Assembly (NCBI GenBank): GCA_026418615.1
Contig: JAOAAY010000014.1
Coordinates: 192-64,191, forward strand
Direction of reading: 5' to 3'
Length of the DNA: 64,000 nucleotides
Origin: Candidatus Sumerlaeaceae bacterium
GTDB lineage: Bacteria > Sumerlaeota > Sumerlaeia > Sumerlaeales > Sumerlaeaceae
Of the stretch, positions 44,735-53,694 are shown one piece after another; within the stretch, counting starts at the first letter, position 1; every line of letters begins with the position of its first letter. The notes under the pieces are model-generated. The model had not been told where the DNA came from, searched no databases, and saw only the letters and a list, made by a program, of their open reading frames with translations. Made by a program: the position numbers and the translations under genes.

Positions 44735-45538
44735 ATGCTCGCCTCCGTGCGCTTTCATGCCAAAATCTGGGTTTTCTATGTGGCACAGTTTCTCAAGCGC
44801 CGCATGATCTACCAGATGGACTTCCTCGCCGGACTGGCAGCGGATGTCACCCTGCAGTTTGTCAACCTTTTGTTCATTTTTGTCATTTTCGAAAAAGTCC
44901 CCGACCTGCGCGGATGGCAGCGGGATGAGGTGCTTTTTATCTATGGCCTCGCCATCATGTCCTACGGTCTGTTCCATGCGTTTTTCTCGAACATTTATTA
45001 CTTGGGCAATACTTATATCGTCGAGGGAAACATGGACCGCGTCCTGCTGAGGCCGCTCAATCCCTTGTTTCAGGTTTACGCTGAGCGTGTGGACCTTGAG
45101 GATGCTGGCGAGGTGCTCTTGGGAGCCGTGCTGGTGGCGTATGCGCACCGCGCACTGGGACTGGACTGGACGCTGCTGCACCTCGTGGCGCTTCCGCTGT
45201 TTGTCATTCTCGGGGTGCTTGTCTTTCTCGGCGTATTTACGGCTTTGGCGTCAGCGGGTTTTTGGTTTGTGGATCGGGTGGGCATCCTGCCGCCGGTATA
45301 CAACATGATGGCGTTTGGCCGGTACCCCGTAACGATCTATCATCCGTTGCTCCGTTTCGTGCTGAGTTGGGTCATCCCGTTCGCGTTCGTCGGTTTCTTT
45401 CCGTCCACCTGGTTTCTGGGGCGTCAGGAATACCTTGGATATTTTGTCGTGACGCCGATCGTTTCCTTCGCCGTTTTTGGTATTGGATGCGCCTTGTTCC
45501 ACGCGGGTCTGCGTCGTTACGAGAGTGTTGGCTCATGA
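44735..45538 (+). CDS. ABC-2 permease of the DUF990 (ABC2_membrane_6) family
   Basis: A 267-residue membrane protein with six helices. The segments QMDFLAGLAADVTLQFVNLL, EVLFIYGLAIMSYGLFHAFF and YIVEGNMDRVLLRPLNPLFQ are hallmarks of DUF990 permeases, which normally occur as two permease genes with one ATPase. Here only one permease gene is present and neither partner is adjacent; the ATPases at 27774 and 32073 have their own permeases. The stop overlaps the GT-C start by four bases, which suggests export linked to a surface glycan. Confidence 0.88.
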   Translation: MLASVRFHAKIWVFYVAQFLKRRMIYQMDFLAGLAADVTLQFVNLLFIFVIFEKVPDLRGWQRDEVLFIYGLAIMSYGLFHAFFSNIYYLGNTYIVEGNMDRVLLRPLNPLFQVYAERVDLEDAGEVLLGAVLVAYAHRALGLDWTLLHLVALPLFVILGVLVFLGVFTALASAGFWFVDRVGILPPVYNMMAFGRYPVTIYHPLLRFVLSWVIPFAFVGFFPSTWFLGRQEYLGYFVVTPIVSFAVFGIGCALFHAGLRRYESVGS

Positions 45539-47181
45539 GAGCGCGGACTGCCGCCGGATTCTGTCTGATCCTGCTCGCGGTCGCGGGGTTGGGGCTTCGG
45601 TGGTGGCGGCTGGATCTGATGCCGTTCCGGTACGACTCGGCGGCCGAAATGTGGCGCGCGCGCGAGGTTCTTGAAGGGGGCGGTCTGCCCGTGACGGGTA
45701 TCATCAACTCGCTGGGATTCCGTAACCCGGCCGGCTTCACATGGCTGATCATGCCGGCTGCGGTTTGTTCTCCGGATCCGCGATGGACGGCGGCATGGAT
45801 TGGAATTTGGACGATGACCGCGTTGTGGCCGCTGTACGCGGCGGGGCGCTTGGTGCTTGGGCAGCGTGCGCTTGCGCTGTTACCCTGCGCTGTGTGGGCG
45901 GTCTTGCCGATTTGTGTTATGGGCGGACGATCCATCTGGCCGCAAAACCTCCTCGCGACTGTGGGCGCATGGGGTCTGTGGCTGATTCTGTTGGCCTGTC
46001 AGGCTGACAGCCCTCTGCGACGGCGTGTGGCTGCCGCTGCCGCGGCGTTCGCCGTGCTGGGGTTTGGCGCACTTGTGCATCTGTCGTGTCTCGCGGCGGT
46101 GGGGGTAGCCTTGGTTTTGCTAGGGGTGGGTATGGGCTTTATGCGTCGGACAGGCGACCGGCAAACCAAGCCGATGACGGGAGGTTTCGCGGTTGCCGTG
46201 CTCCTTGGGCTGCTACCAGCAGCGGCCGGGCTGTCACCGAGCGCTGTGGATGGCTGGCGGAGGATGAGCGTGCCTGAGAGCCAGCGGGCGGCAAAACCAG
46301 CGCACATCCAGCAGTACGAGTCGCGAATGCCGCCGCCCAAGCCGCTTCCGGCGCGCCTATCGGATGCGATTGGGGGGCTTTTCCAGCAGTTTTCCAGCCT
46401 TGGTGCGACGGGGGGGATTGACCAGCAGTTGACGCCGGTGGCCGTCGCCGCAGGGCGTTCGGCGGATGTGGCCTTGCTTGCTTTGGTTTTGGCGGGTGTG
46501 GCTCGCACGGCGCTCACGGCCGGGCGCAGGCGCGCATTGGCCGTAGGCACCGGCGGGCTCAGGCGGTTCCATGCAGCCGTGTTGCTGGCGTGGGTTTTTG
46601 TGCCGCCGGCGACCGCGGCATTTGTCCTGAAGCGGCTCAACGCCAGTTATTTTGCTTACACCCTGCCGGCGCTGCTGTTGTTTGCGGGCATCGCTATGAG
46701 GCCGGTCGGAGGCGAAGTTTCGCGAAGGCTCGCACGCGCAACGGCTTTGGCCTTTGCCGCCGGGACATTTTCCCTGTATATCTTTTTCTTTTTCTGCACG
46801 ATGACGGCGCTCGATGCGAGCCGCTATGTTCGGGGCGACTACTACATTCCGCTTGCCAACCAGTTGAGTCTGGTGCGGCGGCTGGCGGCGGAGGGAGTGT
46901 CGCGGGCCCGGTTTGTCCACCTGAGCGGCGACTGGTTTCAACATTCGTACAACTATTTGTTCGACGAGATGGGAATACGACCGGCGGCAGAATCGGAGCC
47001 GGTCTGGGCCGTGGTGGAGGATTTGGTTTTGCGCGGGCGGCAGGCGCACCGGGCTGCGCTGATTGACAAGCACGCGACGCTGCGCGAGGGACCGGTTGCC
47101 GCGGTGCTGTTCACGGGGCCGGCGGGGGCGGTGGCGTTGCAACGGGCGTTTTGGGCAGCCGAGGATTCGCCCGAGCCGTGA
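45535..47181 (+). CDS. Polytopic GT-C-like glycosyltransferase (PMT_2/ArnT type)
   Basis: A 548-residue membrane protein with about ten helices. The first periplasmic loop FRYDSAAEMWRAREV, with Asp and Glu spaced as in lipid-linked-sugar transferases, and the RSIWPQNLLATVGAW segment fit the GT39/PMT_2-like GT-C fold. The C-terminal 90 residues are periplasmic. Such enzymes use polyprenyl-phosphate sugars to modify lipid A, proteins or glycans. The substrate is unknown. A longer frame exists upstream, but the ATG at 45535 overlaps the permease stop as ATGA and begins a proper signal-anchor helix. Confidence 0.75.
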   Translation: MRARTAAGFCLILLAVAGLGLRWWRLDLMPFRYDSAAEMWRAREVLEGGGLPVTGIINSLGFRNPAGFTWLIMPAAVCSPDPRWTAAWIGIWTMTALWPLYAAGRLVLGQRALALLPCAVWAVLPICVMGGRSIWPQNLLATVGAWGLWLILLACQADSPLRRRVAAAAAAFAVLGFGALVHLSCLAAVGVALVLLGVGMGFMRRTGDRQTKPMTGGFAVAVLLGLLPAAAGLSPSAVDGWRRMSVPESQRAAKPAHIQQYESRMPPPKPLPARLSDAIGGLFQQFSSLGATGGIDQQLTPVAVAAGRSADVALLALVLAGVARTALTAGRRRALAVGTGGLRRFHAAVLLAWVFVPPATAAFVLKRLNASYFAYTLPALLLFAGIAMRPVGGEVSRRLARATALAFAAGTFSLYIFFFFCTMTALDASRYVRGDYYIPLANQLSLVRRLAAEGVSRARFVHLSGDWFQHSYNYLFDEMGIRPAAESEPVWAVVEDLVLRGRQAHRAALIDKHATLREGPVAAVLFTGPAGAVALQRAFWAAEDSPEP

Positions 47182-47245
47182 ATGCGCGACGCCTGCGCGC
47201 CGTTACTTCAGGCACCGCGAGTCGAGAAAGGGTAGGACGGACAAC

Positions 47246-48244
47246 TTGAATATTGTTTACATGGGCACTCCGGGTTTTGCGGTGCCGCCGCTCAAGCGGC
47301 TGCTGGCGTCGTCGCACCGCGTGGCGGCGGTGGTCACTCAGCCAGACAAGCCGGTCGGTCGCGGGCGCAAACTCCAGCCGCCCCCGGTGAAGGAGGCGGC
47401 TCTCGAGCACAATCTTATTGTGCTGCAGCCTGAGAAACTTCGCAAGACCGCGTTTGACCGGGTCTTGTCGGTCTACGCGCCGGATGCGATTGTGGTGGCG
47501 GCTTACGGCAAGATTTTGCCGCCGGAAATCCTCGCGTTGCCGCGCTATGGGTGTATCAACATCCACGCGTCGCTCCTGCCCAAATATCGCGGTGCCGGCC
47601 CGATCCAGCGCGCTATCATCAACGGCGAAACGCGCACAGGTGTGACCATCATGCTGATGGATGAGGGACTCGACACGGGGCCCATCATCGCGAGCGAAGA
47701 GATTGAGATTCTGCCGGACGACGATGCAATCAGCGTGGCCAACATGCTTAGCGTCATTGGAGCGGAACTGTTGGTGAAGGTGTTGGATCGCATCGAGGAA
47801 ACAGGCCGGGTCGAATGCAGCCCCCAAGACCATTCGCAGGCCACCTATGCGCCGATGCTGACCAAAGCCGACGGCTTGCTCGATTGGTCGCTCGGCACGG
47901 ACCAGATTATCTGCCGTATCATGGGGCTCAAACCTTGGCCGTCGGCTTTCAGTTATCTCAGCGGCAAGCCGTGGAAATTTCTTAAAGGCGAACCCTACTC
48001 GGATCCGCTGGCACCCGACATCGCCAAGGCTCAGGGCTTAACGGATCCCGGCAAGGTGACGGGGACGGTGAAAGGCCGCGGGTTCGTGGTCAAGACCGGC
48101 GACGGCCATTTGCTGGTGACCGAAGTCCAGCCGCAAGGCAAGCGCGTGATGTCAGGTGCCGATGCGGTCAACGGCAAACTGGTTACAACGGGGCAGGTGT
48201 TTGTCAGCGATCCGGCTTTTCTGGAGGGCGAGCCAGACGAGTGA
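47246..48244 (+). CDS. fmt: Methionyl-tRNA formyltransferase
   Basis: A 332-residue Fmt, which formylates initiator Met-tRNA using 10-formyl-tetrahydrofolate. NIVYMGTPGFAVPPLK is the N-terminal formyltransferase motif, with QPDKPVGRG, NIHASLLPKYRGAGPI (SLLPxYRG signature with catalytic N and H) and MDEGLDTGPI. The C-terminal OB-like domain begins near residue 210. The start is probably TTG at 47246 with AGGACGG upstream; an ATG at 47261 would remove the first strand. No def gene is adjacent. It is convergent with nrdR 18 bases away. Confidence 0.95.
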   Translation: MNIVYMGTPGFAVPPLKRLLASSHRVAAVVTQPDKPVGRGRKLQPPPVKEAALEHNLIVLQPEKLRKTAFDRVLSVYAPDAIVVAAYGKILPPEILALPRYGCINIHASLLPKYRGAGPIQRAIINGETRTGVTIMLMDEGLDTGPIIASEEIEILPDDDAISVANMLSVIGAELLVKVLDRIEETGRVECSPQDHSQATYAPMLTKADGLLDWSLGTDQIICRIMGLKPWPSAFSYLSGKPWKFLKGEPYSDPLAPDIAKAQGLTDPGKVTGTVKGRGFVVKTGDGHLLVTEVQPQGKRVMSGADAVNGKLVTTGQVFVSDPAFLEGEPDE

Positions 48245-48262
48245 GTTTTGCGAGGGTCGGGC

Positions 48263-48736
48263 TTAGGATTCGGTCGGGGCCGGCTCGGACTGGGTCAGAA
48301 CGCGGACCTCGTGGCTGAACTCGCTGACATCGCGAAACTGGCGATAGACGCTTGCGAAACGCACATAGGCCACCTCGTCCACCTCCCGCAATTTCTTCAG
48401 CACCATCTCGCCAATGCGCAGGCTACTGATCTCGCGTTCCATGCTGTTGTATAAGGCTTTCTCGACGAACTGGACGATGCGCTCGACTTCCTCCATGCTG
48501 ACGGGGCGTTTTTCGCATGCGCGGGTAATGCCGTTGAGCACCTTCTGGCGGTCGAACACCTCCCGCCGACCGTCGCGCTTGATCACCATCACCGGCAGTT
48601 TTTCGACCACCTCAAATGTGGTGAAGCGATGCCCGCACTTGAGGCACTCCCGCCGGCGACGGATGGAATCGCCCTTCTGACTTTGGCGCGAGTTGACCAC
48701 TTTGCTTTCCGTGTGACCGCAGAAGGGGCACAACAT
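48263..48736 (-). CDS. nrdR: Transcriptional repressor NrdR
   Basis: A 157-residue NrdR with an N-terminal zinc ribbon (C3, C6, C31 and C34 in LCPFC and CLKC) and an ATP-cone (VMVIKRDGRREVFDRQKV, LRIGEMVLKKL). It represses ribonucleotide-reductase genes in response to dATP/ATP levels. Length is normal. No nrd gene is in the window, so NrdR boxes should be sought elsewhere. The ATG at 48736 is chosen because the ribbon starts there; the frame is open another 23 codons. Confidence 0.96.
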   Translation of the reverse strand: MLCPFCGHTESKVVNSRQSQKGDSIRRRRECLKCGHRFTTFEVVEKLPVMVIKRDGRREVFDRQKVLNGITRACEKRPVSMEEVERIVQFVEKALYNSMEREISSLRIGEMVLKKLREVDEVAYVRFASVYRQFRDVSEFSHEVRVLTQSEPAPTES

Positions 48737-48844
48737 ATCTACATTCCAAATCGGTCGAAGTACAAGATAGCGCCATTGGGCACGGCGTTCGCCAGGGACT
48801 GTCAACAGAAAACAATTGCCGGGGGTTCGGGGAAAACTTTGGTG

Positions 48845-50833
48845 CTATTCGAGATGCACTGGCACGGCTTCGAGGCCGCGCCGGGCCGCCTCCCAGCGGT
48901 TGAGCGAGTCGAGTGATGTTTGGGAGAAGACCATGACCCCGCTCGCCCGCTGGATGCAGGCCCTGACGGCTTCCTCGAAGACTTCGTCGGAGTTTAGGTT
49001 GGGCACATAGAGGCCCGGCACCAGTTTGACACTGTGCGCCGTGACACGCTGGGCCAACTCAATGCCGCCCTCGACCGTGTCGGTATCGGGCGCGCCGGCA
49101 CCTTTGCGCACCACGGGATAGTAAAGACCCGGGGAAAGATAATCCAACCACTGTGCATAACCCGTTGCGCGGTAACCCTTGGGTGCCCACGCGAAATCCC
49201 GGCGCGGATCGTAACTCTCGTGCGCCCAGTTCACGCCGACCTCCCAATAGACCGGGTACCAGCCGCCGACATAGGCTCCGAAGATGCGTCCGGGGTGGCG
49301 GCGTACGACAGCGCGGGCCTGCTCAAAGAAGTCACGAATAACTTTGGCGCGCCACAGGACCCAGCGATCGAAAAGCGGCCCCGTTGTCATGGACTCTTCT
49401 GTCAATGGATTGGCCGGAATGTAGATATCCTCCGGCCAGCGATTGACGCGCAGCCCCATGTCGCGCTCGAAGCGGCGGCGCGACAGGTCGCTGAAGTCCG
49501 TTTTGATGTTGTCGTAACGGCCGCGGTCGAGGATCACCCCATCCACCTCGTAGCGCGAAAGGATTTCGCCTATGATGGCCAGGTTGCGGCTTTGGACTTC
49601 CGGATGAACGGGATTAACATAGACAAGGGACCCTCCCGGATGTTGCGACTCAGGGAGGAGGACTTTTTCGGCCGTGATGGTGACGGGGGTGGTGTCGCTG
49701 ATTGTTCCAAGCCATGCCGCGGCCGCGGGGTCCTCGGCCGCGATTACGGCCCCATTTAGGGGAATAGATAATCCGGTGTCGGGCAAGTCCGACTCATGCT
49801 GCAGTGGCGTCGTGATCCGGTCGTTTTCCACAACAGCAAACAGGGCGCGCGTGCGGCCCATCGTCGAGGTAGCCGTGACGATGGCGTCGGGCGCTACATT
49901 CCGGCCGGAGCCGGATTCGAGGATGCGAGCCTCTTCGATCCGGGCGATGTGATCTGCGCCGGGGTTGAGGATGACAATTTCCAGACAGCGTGCGCCTGTT
50001 GCAGGTGCGTTCTCCAGCGGGAGCGAAACGCTCGTGAGCGAGTTGCCACGGAGGATGGCGACGGTGGTGCCATCGCAGGCCGCATCCAAGTCGCACACCG
50101 GGAAGCCCCGGGCAAAATGGAGGTCGAGGCGACTGAGCCGGACGGGCTCAGTCCATTGAAACCGCACGGAGTGGGTGGCGGTCGTGTTGGCCGAGACCCA
50201 ACGGCTGGCCTGCTTGCCGATGACTCCGTCAGCCAGGCACGCCGGCGAATCCGCGGCGCAGACGCGCGCGCCGTAGGATCGGGTCAGGACGCTGAAACCG
50301 GCGGTGCCGCGGTCGTTGACCGTGGCGGCAAATGTGCTGACCGAATCGCCAAGTCGGATAGTCGCGAGCCGATCGTACACTACGGACTCCCAATCGGGAT
50401 GGCTATAGACTGGGCCAATGCGTCCGTGCGGCCCCTTGCCGCCCTCGGCAAAGAGATTAAGGCCTGCGTGAACCTGCAAGCCGCGCGCGTGGGCTTCCTC
50501 GATGACAACCCGGAGCAGATCGAAATCTGCCGGGTACGGCTTGCCCTTCCATGTGAGGGGACGCGAGGCCACCTCGCTGTCATAAAAGACATAGCCCAGC
50601 ATGTTTTTCGTGTCGGGGACAACCACATTGAAGCCGGCGTCGCGGGCCTTATCGAGCAAGGCCGCGACTGCATCGCGCGAAGCCCACGAAGCGGGATCTG
50701 CTTCATTGTCGAGCCACAGCATTTTGACGGGCGAGGGGAGACGCCGCGGCCGCTGAGTTGTCGGTGCTGCCGCCGTGCCGCTTGCCCAGGCTAGCATCAA
50801 GGCAACGAGCGCGAATGCCGCACGGGATCTCAC
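48845..50833 (-). CDS. Secreted GHL10-like hydrolase with inserted F5/8-type domain
   Basis: A 662-residue protein with a signal peptide (ends TAA-A). Residues 34-180 and 350-650 form a TIM-barrel of the GHL10/DUF187 type: MLWLDNEADP, DKARDAGFNVVVPDTKN, EEAHARGLQVHAGLN, then VDGVILDRGRYDNIKTDFS and GAYVGGWYPVYWE. Between them residues about 190-310 form a discoidin (F5/8 type C)-like domain (ADGVIGKQASRWVSANTTAT, VRLSRLDLHFARG), so a carbohydrate-binding module is inserted into the barrel. The substrate is unknown; FenI-like members act on glucosaminoglycans. The start overlaps the upstream TPR gene by four bases, the last gene of a coupled four-gene operon. Confidence 0.78.
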   Translation of the reverse strand: MRSRAAFALVALMLAWASGTAAAPTTQRPRRLPSPVKMLWLDNEADPASWASRDAVAALLDKARDAGFNVVVPDTKNMLGYVFYDSEVASRPLTWKGKPYPADFDLLRVVIEEAHARGLQVHAGLNLFAEGGKGPHGRIGPVYSHPDWESVVYDRLATIRLGDSVSTFAATVNDRGTAGFSVLTRSYGARVCAADSPACLADGVIGKQASRWVSANTTATHSVRFQWTEPVRLSRLDLHFARGFPVCDLDAACDGTTVAILRGNSLTSVSLPLENAPATGARCLEIVILNPGADHIARIEEARILESGSGRNVAPDAIVTATSTMGRTRALFAVVENDRITTPLQHESDLPDTGLSIPLNGAVIAAEDPAAAAWLGTISDTTPVTITAEKVLLPESQHPGGSLVYVNPVHPEVQSRNLAIIGEILSRYEVDGVILDRGRYDNIKTDFSDLSRRRFERDMGLRVNRWPEDIYIPANPLTEESMTTGPLFDRWVLWRAKVIRDFFEQARAVVRRHPGRIFGAYVGGWYPVYWEVGVNWAHESYDPRRDFAWAPKGYRATGYAQWLDYLSPGLYYPVVRKGAGAPDTDTVEGGIELAQRVTAHSVKLVPGLYVPNLNSDEVFEEAVRACIQRASGVMVFSQTSLDSLNRWEAARRGLEAVPVHLE

Positions 50834-53694
50834 GGGTTTCCGCTTTTTTCATGAAATGGACCACCGGCCTGCAGCCGGCTGAGCGTCGCGCGAGCCTTGC
50901 GCAACAACTCAAAGTCCTGCGCGCCCGAGTTAAGGTAGTCGCTCAGAAGTTGCGCCGCATAGGCTGGATCTTTGAGATCGTCTGCGGCAACGGCGGCCGC
51001 CTCGTAGATGGCCGCAAGAGCGCGGTCGTCGTCTGGATAGGTTCGGGCGAGGTTGAGCCAGGTTTCGATGGCCTTGCGGGGCTGGCCTTGGGTGCGCTCC
51101 ACTTCGCCAATGTTGAAGGTTGCTGTGATCTCCGCCGCCATTCCTTCGAAGCGGGCCGCGGTCAGGCGGAACACCTCCAAGGCGCGCGGGAAATCGCGGC
51201 GGCTGTAGTGAAGTTGTCCCAATAGCAGGAAACTGTCCGGCAGCAGGGGATGATCGGGGAACCGCTTGGGGAATTCTTCAAGAAGAGCCTGCGCGCGGTC
51301 GTCGGCGCGAACTTGCATCATGAGTTTGGAGGCGCTGATGAAAAACTCCGGCAGACCGGGAATTTCCCGCGCAGCGAGTGACTGAAGGTATTCGACCAGT
51401 TGGGGGATGCGTTGTGTCTCGGTCGCGGATTTGAGCAGCGCGGCCAGAATGGCCGGCTGATTGTACGGCTGGCCGTACACACCGCTTTCAAGGAATTTCT
51501 TGTACACTACCTCCGCGTCGAGGGGCCGACCGGCGGCACTGAGCGCGGCTGCGTACCGGAACCACACATCAAAATCGCGGTTTTCAAGTTTCAGGGAACG
51601 GACGAAGAAGGGGATCGAGTCGGCAGCAAAACCATTGTCGAAGAGGACGGTTGCTGCCATGGCTTGGATTTCGGCGCTGCTGGTATTGGCATCGGCCAGT
51701 TCGACGGCCACCTTCTTGGCTGTTTCCACCTCCCCCCGCATCTGGTAGAGCCGCATAAGGGCAGAGTAATTGTCGGGCACGCGCGGTTGCAGGGCGATCA
51801 GGCGCCGGTAGAGTTGTATGGCAATATCGGTTCCGGCGGTGCTGGTGCCCTGAATGCGGATCCGTTTGGCGTCTTTGCCTGTGCCGGCGGTCAGTTCAAC
51901 GGGAGTATCCGCGTACTGGGTGGCGAGTTCCGCGACAAACTTCACCATGGAAATATTATTCCAGTCGCGGTCGAGGTAGCGGGCATAGACCTTGATCTCG
52001 CGCGCGTGGTCTCCGGCAATGGAACACAGTCTTGCTTGAAGGAGCAGCAGGGGCCATTCGTCGCGCTCCTCGATGCGTTGGCTGATGAGCGTCCCCAGTT
52101 CCTCCAACAGTTCCTCGCCGCGCAGCCACCTGAGTACTTCGTCGCCCATGGCCTGAAGATCGCTGAATGAGGCTTTGGCGGCCAGTTCAGTCCAACGGTC
52201 CGCTATGGCTGCTGCGTCGCGCAGGCCGCAAACGGCGCGAATGCTCATCTCGCACAACCGTCGCCGCTCGTCGGGCGACAGTCGGTCAAGGGGCGTCGGC
52301 GCCAAGGTGCGGTGAGCCTCGTCGGGACGATTCAACGCGAGATATTGTTCGGCGAGCAGCAACCTCAGACCTGCTTGGGTGGGTTGTTCCGCGACAAGGA
52401 TGGCCAGCAGGCCTGCAGCCTCCTCGTGACGACCGGCCGAAGCGAGGGCGAGGGCGCGTTCTTGCGCGAGCACGGGAGTGAGAGAGGTGGTGGCGCTGGT
52501 GAGCAATTCGACGGCGAGGGCGTTGTCGCCCTCGCGTTGCGCCATCAAGGTGGCAAGCCAGATCTCAATGTCTGTCGCCTCGCCGGCGTTTATGCGTTGG
52601 GCGAGGCGGTTTTGCAGCGGATGAAAAATACGCTGGGCGACGGCCCGGTCCATGATGACTTCCGCGAGTCCCCGCGCGCGGTCGTAGTCTGTCTCGTTGA
52701 CGAGCACGGCGACCAGCATCTGGTTCACCTCGGACGGCTCGAGGCCGCGCAGTTTGAGGAACTCCTGCAGGATGGCGCGCTTTTCCCACGGACCGTAATC
52801 CGCCTCAGCGCCGGCAATGAGGACCTCCCGAGCCTTGTCGTCTTGGCCGGTTGCGGCGTAGGCGCGGGCAAGCAGGATCGTGAGGGGAAAAACCAGCGGC
52901 TTGGACTGGCGCGAGCGCTCGATGACGCGGGTGGTGCGGTCGGCGTCGCCTGCCACAGTGGCGAGACGGGCCAAGGTCAGCCAGTAGTCCGAGGAGTCCG
53001 CTGCGGTTTTCTCATATTGGTCGAGCAGATCCCGCAATTTCTGCTCCATCCCGCGGCGCGAGTAAAAATGAGCCAATTGAACCACATATTTTCCGGGCAG
53101 TTCCGTATTGCGGATGGCCTGCCGGTAGAAATCCTCCGTTGCCTGATCCAATCCAAGGACGAGCGAAGTGCGGATTGCAGCATCGTAGGCAAACTCCGAT
53201 GTGGGATCCCGGCGCACCAGTTGGCAGGCGAGGAGGAAAGCCTCGCCGATCTGGTTTTGGCGCTCGAATTGGGCGAGTTGGTGGGCCTGAGCGGCGGTGC
53301 TCGAGTTGTCCACTTTCACGGGCAGGCCGGCCCGCCGTGCGGCGGCTTCAGATGTTTTGCGCGCGTGCTGTGGCACCGTCGTCTGTTCGACCGTGACGGG
53401 ACGACTCGACTCCTCCTCGTGGGCGACCGTTCCAGTGGTGACCATGGTCTCGCCTGTTGAGGTTTCTCCTTCGACGGTCGAGGAGAGCATCTTGGTGGTT
53501 GGGGCCTCGTCGCGTTGAACTGGGTAGAAGTCTGGCGTGGTTCTCAGGCTGCCGGTGGTTGCTTCGAGCACCGAAGTGGTTGCCGGGGTGAGGCTGGCAC
53601 TGTCCTGAGGGCCGAGCGGCGGCTGCCCGTATAGCGCCGCTGCGGCGTGGCACAGACTGAGCAGCAGGGCGATTTGGGTGCGGCAGGCGCTCAC
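50830..53694 (-). CDS. Large exported TPR protein
   Basis: A GTG at 53694, which overlaps the GT4 stop as GTGA, gives 954 residues; a longer frame exists but lacks a signal. The N-terminus (CRTQIALLLSLCHAAAALYG) is a signal peptide. Residues about 30-130 are Thr/Ser/Glu-rich, and from about 140 to the end helices repeat at TPR spacing throughout (AQLAHFYSRRGMEQKLRDLL; ALMRLYQMRGEVETAKK; LLGQLHYSRRDFPRALEVF). The protein is probably periplasmic or outer-membrane associated and acts as a scaffold for glycan assembly or export with its operon partners (O-antigen ligase-like, GT4, hydrolase). Confidence 0.75.
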   Translation of the reverse strand: MSACRTQIALLLSLCHAAAALYGQPPLGPQDSASLTPATTSVLEATTGSLRTTPDFYPVQRDEAPTTKMLSSTVEGETSTGETMVTTGTVAHEEESSRPVTVEQTTVPQHARKTSEAAARRAGLPVKVDNSSTAAQAHQLAQFERQNQIGEAFLLACQLVRRDPTSEFAYDAAIRTSLVLGLDQATEDFYRQAIRNTELPGKYVVQLAHFYSRRGMEQKLRDLLDQYEKTAADSSDYWLTLARLATVAGDADRTTRVIERSRQSKPLVFPLTILLARAYAATGQDDKAREVLIAGAEADYGPWEKRAILQEFLKLRGLEPSEVNQMLVAVLVNETDYDRARGLAEVIMDRAVAQRIFHPLQNRLAQRINAGEATDIEIWLATLMAQREGDNALAVELLTSATTSLTPVLAQERALALASAGRHEEAAGLLAILVAEQPTQAGLRLLLAEQYLALNRPDEAHRTLAPTPLDRLSPDERRRLCEMSIRAVCGLRDAAAIADRWTELAAKASFSDLQAMGDEVLRWLRGEELLEELGTLISQRIEERDEWPLLLLQARLCSIAGDHAREIKVYARYLDRDWNNISMVKFVAELATQYADTPVELTAGTGKDAKRIRIQGTSTAGTDIAIQLYRRLIALQPRVPDNYSALMRLYQMRGEVETAKKVAVELADANTSSAEIQAMAATVLFDNGFAADSIPFFVRSLKLENRDFDVWFRYAAALSAAGRPLDAEVVYKKFLESGVYGQPYNQPAILAALLKSATETQRIPQLVEYLQSLAAREIPGLPEFFISASKLMMQVRADDRAQALLEEFPKRFPDHPLLPDSFLLLGQLHYSRRDFPRALEVFRLTAARFEGMAAEITATFNIGEVERTQGQPRKAIETWLNLARTYPDDDRALAAIYEAAAVAADDLKDPAYAAQLLSDYLNSGAQDFELLRKARATLSRLQAGGPFHEKSGNP

